Below are positions 17,447-27,192 of a stretch of 53,690 bases of DNA, piece by piece. The notes under the pieces are model-generated. The model saw only the letters and a list, made by a program, of their open reading frames with translations, had not been told where the DNA came from and did no database searches. Positions within the stretch are counted from its first letter, which is position 1, and each line of letters starts with the position of its first letter. Origin of the DNA: an uncultured Eubacteriales bacterium (GTDB taxonomy: Bacteria; Bacillota; Clostridia; Lachnospirales; Lachnospiraceae). Both the position numbers and the translations under genes were made by a program. The stretch lies in NCBI GenBank assembly GCA_900314775.1, contig OMWM01000009.1, positions 1 to 53,690 on the forward strand, in the 5' to 3' direction.

Positions 17447-17704
17447 TTATAAGTTCGCCTTTAACCAGGCTTCGAGTTCAGCTGCAGCTGTATCTTCGTC
17501 AGCGCCTTCAACTTTCACTGTGATCTCATTGCCCTGCTTTACGCCAAGGCTCATCAGGTTGATCAGTTTCTTGGCAGAAGCGCTCTTGCCGTTCAGTTCG
17601 ATATCAACATTGGATGCATATTTCTTGGCAGCAGCTACGAGCTGTCCGGCCGGTCTTGCATGGATACCTACCGGATCTGTGATAACATACTTGAAAGTTT
17701 TCAT
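17447..17704 (-). CDS. ptsH: HPr phosphocarrier protein, with Lys at the Ser46 position
   Basis: HPr carries phosphate from enzyme I to the sugar-specific EII components. The active His15 is in GIHARPAG. Aligned without gaps to Bacillus HPr, residue 46 is Lys (AKKLINLMSLG), where Firmicute HPr normally has the serine phosphorylated by HPr kinase in catabolite control. Residues 47-49 that surround it also differ. The catalytic role should be intact while the regulatory one would be lost. It has a ribosome binding site AGGAGG and follows scrB by about 60 bases. Length of 85 residues is normal. Confidence 0.95.
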   Translation of the reverse strand: MKTFKYVITDPVGIHARPAGQLVAAAKKYASNVDIELNGKSASAKKLINLMSLGVKQGNEITVKVEGADEDTAAAELEAWLKANL

Positions 17705-17762
17705 GATAATTGCCTCCTTGAAAATAATGGTTATTTATTACTGATCTGCCTGCGGCAGTTCA

Positions 17763-21091
<3,329 letters not shown>

Positions 21092-21128
21092 TCATATTGA
21101 ATACTGACAGTTACAAAACACTATAATC

Positions 21129-21157
21129 ATTATAAAAAACTTTTTTTCCGCTGTAAA
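21129..21157 (-). promoter_or_regulatory. Sigma-A promoter of the sucrose PTS operon
   Basis: On the minus strand TTTACA (21152-21157) and TATAAT (21129-21134) are separated by 17 bases. It would drive scrA, scrB, ptsH and ptsI. The rest of the AT-rich gap 21074-21333 also holds the start region of the divergent dehydrogenase gene; no clear operator or cre box is seen. Confidence 0.7.
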
Positions 21158-21333
21158 CTGCAATATTTGTAATTTTTACTAATATTATAATTTTGTACTG
21201 ATGTATTTTTATGAGAAATTGAAGGAAAATATGTTTATCTGTTCCATATCTATGGTAAAATAAATAATAAGTGCGACAGCTTACTAGTTTTTTAATAAAC
21301 TGCTGAATAATTTTATATTGGAGGTATTTTATC

Positions 21334-22431
21334 ATGGCAGTAGTCAAAGTACAGGCTGACGTCCTGGATCGTTTCTGTATGGACGTTTTCGACAGGTTCG
21401 GATTTTCGGAAAGCGACAGCAGAATCATCACTGATGTTCTTCTTCTTGCCGATCTTTACGGTATTGAATCCCACGGTGCGCAGCGCCTTGTTCGCTACCA
21501 CAAGGGTATTGCAAGCGGAAGAATCAAAGTGGATGCCAAGCCTGAAATCATTCATGAGACACCTGTATCCGCAGTGATCGACGGACATGCCGGTATGGGA
21601 CAGCTGATGGGTCATTACGGAATGTCCTTATGCATCGAGAAGGCTAAGAAATCCGGTATGGCAATGGTTTCCGTCCGCAATTCCAATCATTACGGCATTG
21701 CCGGTTACTATGCCAAGATGGCCAGCGATCAGGGACTCATCGGTATTTCCTGCACCAACTCCGAGGCGATCGTGACACCGACCTTCGGCAAGAAGGCGAT
21801 GATCGGCACCAACCCGCTCGCATTTGCCATGCCGGCAAAGCCGTATCCGTTCTTCTTCGATGCGGCTACCAGCATCGTAACACGAGGCAAGTTCGAGATT
21901 TACCGCAAAGCCGAGGAGCCTGTTCCGGAAGGATGGGGTGTTGACGAGAACGGCAAGGTCTGCACCGATCCGGGACGTGTACTGGACAATATCAATGCAA
22001 GAGCCGGCGGCGGCATTCTTCCGCTGGGCGGTGCCTATGAGCTTACAGGCAGCCACAAGGGATACGGCAATGCGATGATCGTCGAGATCCTCTCTTCTAT
22101 CCTTTCCCTTGGACTGACATCCAATCACACGAACATCGGCACACTGGGCGGCACATGCCACGGCTTTGCTGTTATCGATCCGGCCATTTTCGGAGATCCG
22201 GATGCGATCATCCAGCATCTGTCCGACTATCTCGAAGAACTCAGAGAGTCTCCGAAGGCAGACGGACACGACAAGATCTACACACATGGACAGAAGGAAG
22301 TCGAGGGCCTTGCCCGCAGAAAGAAAGAGGGCGTCGATGTCGATATGAAGACGCTCGACGAGATGAAAGATATGAGCGAATATGTAGGCGCCGACTTCAT
22401 GTCCTATTTTGCAGACGTTTACAGAAAATAA
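21334..22431 (+). CDS. Ldh_2 family NAD(P)-dependent dehydrogenase (malate/L-lactate/ureidoglycolate type)
   Basis: 365 residues of the Ldh_2 fold, unrelated to classical lactate dehydrogenase. Seen are the substrate motif GIESHGAQRLVRY, the catalytic-region NSNHYGIAGYYA, TNSEAIVTPT and the C-terminal SHKGYGNAM. Family members oxidise 2-hydroxyacids such as L-malate, L-sulfolactate or ureidoglycolate with NAD(P). The substrate here cannot be set from sequence alone. It precedes etfB by about 46 bases on the same strand, which links it to an electron-transfer flavoprotein. AGGAGGTA-like GGAGGTATTTT precedes the ATG. Confidence 0.88.
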   Translation: MAVVKVQADVLDRFCMDVFDRFGFSESDSRIITDVLLLADLYGIESHGAQRLVRYHKGIASGRIKVDAKPEIIHETPVSAVIDGHAGMGQLMGHYGMSLCIEKAKKSGMAMVSVRNSNHYGIAGYYAKMASDQGLIGISCTNSEAIVTPTFGKKAMIGTNPLAFAMPAKPYPFFFDAATSIVTRGKFEIYRKAEEPVPEGWGVDENGKVCTDPGRVLDNINARAGGGILPLGGAYELTGSHKGYGNAMIVEILSSILSLGLTSNHTNIGTLGGTCHGFAVIDPAIFGDPDAIIQHLSDYLEELRESPKADGHDKIYTHGQKEVEGLARRKKEGVDVDMKTLDEMKDMSEYVGADFMSYFADVYRK

Positions 22432-22438
22432 TTATCAA

Positions 22439-22456
22439 TGACAGCTGCAGCTGTCA
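22439..22456. repeat. Perfect 18-bp palindrome between the dehydrogenase and etfB
   Basis: TGACAGCTGCAGCTGTCA is a complete inverted repeat right after the dehydrogenase stop and 22 bases before the etfB start. It has no T run, so it is not a terminator. It may be a protein-binding site or an mRNA hairpin that sets the ratio of the two products. Confidence 0.6.
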
Positions 22457-22477
22457 GCAGAAAGGAGTGTTCCCTCT

Positions 22478-23254
22478 ATGAAATGCCTGGTATTATTAAA
22501 AGAAGTACCGAATGTGGCTTCCATCCGTATTGACCCGGAGACATTCACTGTCGATCGTGACAATGTCATCAACATCCTTGATCCGGCAGATCTGAATGCC
22601 ATCGAAGCCGCACTGACAGTCGCTTCCGGCCCGGACGACGAGACTGTTGCCATGTCCATGGGACCGGAAAGTGCCGATGCGGTCATCCGCACGGCGATTG
22701 CCATGGGCATTAAGAAAGGCGTCCGGATTACAGATGACGCCTTTGCCGGTGCCGACAGCCTGGTTACCGCCACTGTTCTGAAAGCGGCTATTGACAAAGA
22801 AGGCCCGTTCGACGTTATCTTCTGCGGTGCACACTCTGTTGACGGTGCCACCGGACAGATCGCCGGCAAGCTGGGTGCGATGCTTGGCATCGGTACGCTT
22901 ACCCGTGCCTCGAAAATCGACACTGAAGACGGCGGTCTCAGGATTCAGAGAAAAGCCGGCGGCGGCTATGAAGAGCTTAGCGCTTCCTTCCCTCTGATCT
23001 GCTCCGTCACAGAAGACCTCAACAAGCCGCGCAAGCAGACCATGAAGGGAAAATCAGCTGCAAAGAAAGCAGTGATCGAGGTTCTCACCAACGGCGAGCT
23101 TGCTATTCCGGCTGATCAGCTGGTCAGCCCGTCCCGTGTTGTAGCCCTCTTCCCGCCGATGCGCAAGGAAGGCGGCGAGGAACTTACCGGCAGCACGGAC
23201 ATAGAAAAAGCAGACAACCTCGTGGATGTTCTCATGAACAATCATCTTATCTGA
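22478..23254 (+). CDS. etfB: Electron transfer flavoprotein subunit beta
   Basis: 258 residues. The N-terminus MKCLVLLKEVPNVASI and the central GADSLVTATVL and GAHSVDGATGQI are family signatures. The small subunit binds the nucleotide-like second cofactor (AMP in ordinary ETF, FAD in electron-bifurcating ETF). The stretch MGPESADAVIRTAIAMG and GADSLVT resembles the bifurcating group more than the mitochondrial type, but that cannot be settled by eye. It is followed by etfA at 16 bases. No acyl-CoA dehydrogenase gene is near; the neighbour is an Ldh_2 dehydrogenase. Confidence 0.92.
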   Translation: MKCLVLLKEVPNVASIRIDPETFTVDRDNVINILDPADLNAIEAALTVASGPDDETVAMSMGPESADAVIRTAIAMGIKKGVRITDDAFAGADSLVTATVLKAAIDKEGPFDVIFCGAHSVDGATGQIAGKLGAMLGIGTLTRASKIDTEDGGLRIQRKAGGGYEELSASFPLICSVTEDLNKPRKQTMKGKSAAKKAVIEVLTNGELAIPADQLVSPSRVVALFPPMRKEGGEELTGSTDIEKADNLVDVLMNNHLI

Positions 23255-23270
23255 AGGAGGCGGCAGTATT

Positions 23271-24248
23271 ATGGCTAATAAAAATATCTGGGTAGTATTT
23301 GAACTCTCCGACGGCAAGCCGAACAGAGTCAGTCTGGAACTTATGCAGAAGGCTGCTTCCATGAAGGAGAAGGCCTCTGCCGTCATCATCGGTGAGAATG
23401 CGAAAGAGGCAGCGCCGGCAGCATTTGCCAACGGCGCAGACGAGGTCATCGCTGTTTCGCAGAAGGCGACATTCGAGGGTGCCGCTTATATTCTCAGTCA
23501 GCTGATTAAGAAGTATGAACCGCTCGCAGTTCTGATCGGGTCCACAAATTACGGACGCGACCTCTCTGCTGCCCTTTCGGCGAGAAGCCGCATCGGTATT
23601 GCATCAGACTGCACGGATATGTGGATCAATGCGGAAGGCGATGAAGTTTCGATCAACTGGATCCGTCCTTCGTACGACGGCAAACTCAATACCAATATTG
23701 CCGTGGCAGGGACACCGCAGATCGGTACCTTCCACGCCGGCACACTTCCATACAAGGAGAATTTCGGCGGTCCGTCAGATGGCAGTATCATCGAAGAGAC
23801 CGTGGAGATTCCGGATGGCGTCATCCTCACCTCCGTGCTCGGATTTATTCCGGATGATGCCCTTATGGCAGCCAATATCGAGGATGCGAAGATTCTGATC
23901 TCCGGCGGACGCGGTGTCGGCAGCAAAGAAGGCTTCAAGCAGCTGTTTGAACTTGCTGCCCTTGTCGGCGGCAATGTCAGCGGCAGCCGTGTTGCCGTGG
24001 AGGAAGGCTGGATCGAGAAGGACCGCCAGGTCGGCATCACCGGCAAGACGGTAGCGCCTGAGCTTTATATCGCTTTCGGTATTTCCGGTGCACAGCCGCA
24101 TGTGGCAGGCATGAAGGAATCCAAGGTCATCGTTGCTGTCAACAGCGATGCCAACGCACCGATCTTCGATTATGCCACCTATGGCATCGTCGCCGATCTG
24201 AACACGGTTATTCCGGAGATGATCGAGAAGATCAAAGCCAACAAGTAA
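23271..24248 (+). CDS. etfA: Electron transfer flavoprotein subunit alpha
   Basis: 325 residues. The C-terminal FAD-binding domain is clear: SGSRVAVEEGWI, QVGITGKTVAPELYIAFGIS, GAQPHVAGM and a final NSDANAPIFDYATYGIVADL. It lacks the N-terminal ferredoxin domain found in some clostridial EtfA, so electrons must come through the partner proteins. It forms a heterodimer with the EtfB encoded just before. A strong terminator follows, closing a three-gene unit with the Ldh_2 dehydrogenase. Confidence 0.94.
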   Translation: MANKNIWVVFELSDGKPNRVSLELMQKAASMKEKASAVIIGENAKEAAPAAFANGADEVIAVSQKATFEGAAYILSQLIKKYEPLAVLIGSTNYGRDLSAALSARSRIGIASDCTDMWINAEGDEVSINWIRPSYDGKLNTNIAVAGTPQIGTFHAGTLPYKENFGGPSDGSIIEETVEIPDGVILTSVLGFIPDDALMAANIEDAKILISGGRGVGSKEGFKQLFELAALVGGNVSGSRVAVEEGWIEKDRQVGITGKTVAPELYIAFGISGAQPHVAGMKESKVIVAVNSDANAPIFDYATYGIVADLNTVIPEMIEKIKANK

Positions 24249-24263
24249 AAAGTCAGTGACCTG

Positions 24264-24293
24264 AGGGGGTGATGAGAATCACCCCCTTTTTTT
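24264..24293 (+). terminator. Rho-independent terminator after etfA
   Basis: A perfect 10-bp stem AGGGGGTGAT/ATCACCCCCT (24264-24273 with 24278-24287) with a GAGA loop is followed by a run of T. It ends the dehydrogenase-etfBA transcript. Confidence 0.92.
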
Positions 24294-24297
24294 GCGC

Positions 24298-24541
24298 AAA
24301 AAAAAACGGCAGGCGCTTTCGTCCTGCCGTCTGTAATGTTATTTATGGGAAAGAGAACCTCCAGCATGCCGCTGCTCGCTCATTGACGCCTAGCCAGCGT
24401 CAAGTGGGTAGCCCGGGCCAGATCTTCTGCCTTTCGCTTAAAGCGACCTGACATACCGAAAAGGTTCACGTGTCAGCTTCCCTTATAAGAAATGTAGGTT
24501 CAACTATGCGAACTGGCGAACACTCCAGAAGAGTTCCCTTC
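24298..24541 (-). ncRNA. ssrS: Probable 6S RNA
   Basis: No coding frame is found here, yet a strong promoter and a terminator bracket about 244 bases on the minus strand. The 5' part (CUUCUGGAGUGUUCGC) pairs with the 3' part (GCGGCAUGCUGGAGG) with one mismatch. Both parts resemble the closing stem of 6S RNA (AUGUUCGC opposite GCGGCAUC). The sequence GAACCUACAUUUCUUAUAAG then lies in the expected open region, and inner hairpins are at about 24390-24410 and 24430-24475. 6S RNA mimics an open promoter and holds the sigma-A polymerase in stationary phase. The mature end is likely near 24350; the rest is the terminator. Confidence 0.7.
24306..24330 (-). terminator. Rho-independent terminator of the 6S-like RNA
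   Basis: A perfect 8-bp stem ACGGCAGG/CCTGCCGT (24306-24313 with 24323-24330) is followed on the minus strand by nine T residues (24297-24305). Confidence 0.88.
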
Positions 24542-24547
24542 AATGCA

Positions 24548-24576
24548 ATTATATATGATTGCTTTTGCAATTTCAA
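24548..24576 (-). promoter_or_regulatory. Sigma-A promoter of the 6S-like RNA
   Basis: On the minus strand TTGAAA (24571-24576) and a consensus TATAAT (24548-24553) are exactly 17 bases apart. The start would be near 24541. It lies just downstream of the thrC stop, with a stem CACCGGA/TCCGGTG (24581-24598) between the two that may end the thrC message. Confidence 0.82.
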
Positions 24577-24613
24577 GGGACACCGGAAAAATCCGGTGCC
24601 TGACGGATGCAGT

Positions 24614-26110
24614 TTATTCTCTGATGCCGAGAAAACCAAGCACCTCGTCATTCATCTTGTCAATATCGCAGACTGTCTTATGCACAATCGGCGCCGTCTT
24701 CAGTTCGATGATTGCAGGCGGCTGTGCGACACCGGAAAGCTCCGTCAGCATATCAATCAGCTCAATCTCGGAATATCCGCTGACATCGCCCTTGATCGCG
24801 CCCACCACGCTGCGGGCGAACTTGTACGGGCTGGCTGTCGATGCGATGACCGTCGGCTTTGTATCGCCCGATGCCTTTACATATTTGCCGTATACGGAGG
24901 AAGCAACGGCCGTGTGCGTATCGATCACATATCCGGTCTTCCGGTAGAGCTCACGGATTGCACTCTGCGTCTCCTCTTCTGTTGCAAAATCAGCATAAAA
25001 ATCACTGAGCTGTCCGCGCATGTCATCGGTAATATCGTAGCTGCCCTCTTTGCCAAGCTGTGCCATCAGCTGCGCTGTCTTCTTCGGGTCGCGTCCGTCA
25101 ATCAGATAAATCAGACGCTCCAGATTGCTGGAGACGAGGATATCCATCGACGGAGATGAGGTGACATAGAAATCACGGTTTCTGTCATAATTTCCGGTGT
25201 GGAAGAAATCTGTCAGGACTTTGTTCTTATTGGATGCACAGATCAGTTTGTCAATCGGCGTACCGATCTTCTTGGCAAAATATGCGGCCAGAATGTTGCC
25301 GAAGTTGCCGGTCGGCACGGTGACATTGATCGGCTCTCCGGCTTTGATGCGTCCGTTCTTGTAAAGAGCGGCGTAGGCGTATACATAATAGACTACCTGC
25401 GGCAGGAGACGTCCGATATTGATGGAATTGGCTGACGAGAACATGAAACCGTTTCTGTCAAGCTTCTCGCCCAGCGCCTGGTCGCTGAACATGCGCTTTA
25501 CTGCCGTCTGCGCGTCATCGAAATTGCCGCGGATGCCGACGACGAAAGTATTGCTGCCCTTCTGCGTCACCATCTGTCTCTCCTGAACCGGGCTCACGCC
25601 GTCCTTCGGGTAAAATACGACAATCCGTGTACCCGGTACATCCGCAAAGCCGGCCAGCGCTGCCTTGCCGGTATCGCCGGAGGTCGCCGTGAGGATGACA
25701 ATCTCATTGGAAATATTATTCTTCTTCGCTGCATAGCGCATGAAATGCGGCAGAATGGAAAGCGCCATATCCTTGAAAGCGATGGTTCTGCCATGATAAA
25801 GCTCAAGATAATAAGCACCGTCCGCATAGGAAATCGGTGCAATCACATCGGTGTCGAACTTCTCATCATATGCCTTGTTCACGCAGTCACGGATTTCTTC
25901 ATCTGAAAAATCCGAGAGGAACAGCCGCAGAACGGTGAATGCGACCTCCTGATAGCTCATCTGCGCGAGCTCTTCTATGGGAGTATCCAGTACCGGAAAT
26001 TCAACCGGTACAAAGAGACCGCCGTCATCGGCAAGTCCCTTGAGGATGGCATAGGATGCGGTTACTGACTCGCTGCTGTCACTTCTTGTGCTTCTGTACG
26101 TTATATTCAC
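24614..26110 (-). CDS. thrC: Threonine synthase
   Basis: Makes threonine from O-phosphohomoserine with pyridoxal phosphate. The cofactor lysine is in GRTIAFKDMALS, and the phosphate-binding loop and family core are TATSGDTGKAALAGF and NSINIGRLLPQ. At 498 residues it is the longer type found in Clostridia and yeast. The start is GTG at 26110, with GGAG 8 bases before it. No other threonine genes are in the window. It is followed by the 6S-like RNA gene on the same strand. Confidence 0.95.
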   Translation of the reverse strand: MNITYRSTRSDSSESVTASYAILKGLADDGGLFVPVEFPVLDTPIEELAQMSYQEVAFTVLRLFLSDFSDEEIRDCVNKAYDEKFDTDVIAPISYADGAYYLELYHGRTIAFKDMALSILPHFMRYAAKKNNISNEIVILTATSGDTGKAALAGFADVPGTRIVVFYPKDGVSPVQERQMVTQKGSNTFVVGIRGNFDDAQTAVKRMFSDQALGEKLDRNGFMFSSANSINIGRLLPQVVYYVYAYAALYKNGRIKAGEPINVTVPTGNFGNILAAYFAKKIGTPIDKLICASNKNKVLTDFFHTGNYDRNRDFYVTSSPSMDILVSSNLERLIYLIDGRDPKKTAQLMAQLGKEGSYDITDDMRGQLSDFYADFATEEETQSAIRELYRKTGYVIDTHTAVASSVYGKYVKASGDTKPTVIASTASPYKFARSVVGAIKGDVSGYSEIELIDMLTELSGVAQPPAIIELKTAPIVHKTVCDIDKMNDEVLGFLGIRE

Positions 26111-26166
26111 TGCCTTATCTCCTTACTTTATAAAGCTTTTGCTCTGCAATTTAATCAACTAAAGTA

Positions 26167-26196
26167 TACCATATGCCCGCACAAAGCGGCAATAAA
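26167..26196 (-). promoter_or_regulatory. Possible sigma-A promoter of thrC
   Basis: On the minus strand TTGCCG and TATACT are about 18 bases apart, roughly 60 bases before the GTG start. The -35 match is weaker than in neighbouring promoters. The rest of the 26111-26418 gap holds a GCAGGC/GCCTGC hairpin near 26230 of unknown role and the promoter of the next gene. Confidence 0.45.
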
Positions 26197-26370
26197 TACG
26201 AAAAGATGTATCGTGAATAAAACAGCCCGGCAGGCGATGCCTGCGGCATGCAGACAGCGGATGGCCAGACCGGGAATCCTATTTCTGAATAATATTTCTG
26301 AATAATCAGCAGAAATCTTTAGATTTTATCAACATTTTGCACATAATGTATTTTTTCCTGGACAAAAAAA

Positions 26371-26379
26371 TGATATAAT
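26371..26379 (+). promoter_or_regulatory. Extended -10 promoter of the cytidylate-kinase-like gene
   Basis: TGATATAAT is an extended -10 element (TG, one base, then TATAAT at 26374-26379). No strong -35 is seen at the right distance, which fits the extended type. The gene start is 40 bases downstream. Confidence 0.6.
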
Positions 26380-26418
26380 ATAGACAAGTCAAAGGTGTTT
26401 ATCCAAGGGGGTATTCAT

Positions 26419-27012
26419 ATGAGTGAAGAAAAAAGAGTTATTATCACTATCGGCCGTGAATATGGCAGCGGCGGACATGAGATCGGCCAGAAGCTTGCAG
26501 ATCGACTTGGCATTAATTTTTACGACAGGAGTCTCATTGAGCTTACCGCAGCAAGAAGCGGACTTAACCCGAACGTGGTAAGTTCTTCTGATGAAAAAGC
26601 CCCGAGTCTTTTCTCATCACCGTACTCTCCTACCATTTCCGATCAGCTGTTTTACGCGCAGTGCGATCTGCTGCAGACACTTGCTGACAATGAGTCATTT
26701 GTGGTAGTCGGAAGATGCGGCAATGCGGTTCTCCGCGAGAGAGCAAAGACACTGGATGTTTTCATCTTCGCGCCTCTTGATGTAAGAATCAAGCGTGTCA
26801 TGGATCTGTACATGGTGCCTACAGCAGAGAAGGCGAAGAAGGAAATCCAGAAAATCGATAAAGCCAGACGCACTTACTATCAGTATTACACAGAGTATAA
26901 CTGGGGACAGCGTGACGGACACGATCTGATCATCAACAGTTCTCTGTGCGGCATCGACGGTACGGTAGATGTTCTGGAACGTACCGCGAAGGTTTTCTTT
27001 GGTATTGATTAA
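26419..27012 (+). CDS. Cytidylate kinase-like family protein
   Basis: 197 residues from ATG 26419, which follows AAGGGGG; an earlier ATG at 26395 has no such site. The P-loop is GREYGSGGHEIG, the N-terminal signature of the cytidylate_kin2 family, and the DRSLIELTA and VVVGRCGNAVL motifs follow. The family resembles CMP kinase but lacks some of its substrate residues, and the true substrate is unknown. It is common as a single gene in Lachnospiraceae. It stands alone with its own promoter and terminator. Confidence 0.88.
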   Translation: MSEEKRVIITIGREYGSGGHEIGQKLADRLGINFYDRSLIELTAARSGLNPNVVSSSDEKAPSLFSSPYSPTISDQLFYAQCDLLQTLADNESFVVVGRCGNAVLRERAKTLDVFIFAPLDVRIKRVMDLYMVPTAEKAKKEIQKIDKARRTYYQYYTEYNWGQRDGHDLIINSSLCGIDGTVDVLERTAKVFFGID

Positions 27013-27065
27013 TCCTGCGGCCGGTCTCGCACCGACAGCCACAGACAATATTTTTTAAGCAGAAT

Positions 27066-27111
27066 GACTGCTGCACCAGGGCGCGCAAACCCCGGTGCGG
27101 CAGTCTTTTTT
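27066..27111 (+). terminator. Rho-independent terminator of the kinase-like gene
   Basis: A 12-bp stem with one wobble pair, GACTGCTGCACC (27066-27077) with GGTGCGGCAGTC (27094-27105), is followed by TTTTTT. Confidence 0.9.
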
Positions 27112-27127
27112 CGTCTTCTGCTATGGC

Positions 27128-27153
27128 AAAAGGACCCGCCCGAAGGCGAGTCC
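27128..27153 (-). terminator. Terminator of the folD-rimO-pgsA-lipoprotein operon
   Basis: On the minus strand GGACTCGCC pairs with GGCGGGTCC across a TTCG tetraloop and is followed by TTTT. It lies 40 bases after the lipoprotein stop. Confidence 0.75.
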
Positions 27154-27192
27154 CCTCTGTTAACTCAATAATTTTTCAGAAACAGCCGCATC

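Noticed and set aside
24298-24541. Signal recognition particle RNA or tmRNA in place of 6S RNA
   Set aside because: The conserved GGAAGGAAGCAGC loop of SRP RNA and the tRNA-like ends of tmRNA are absent.
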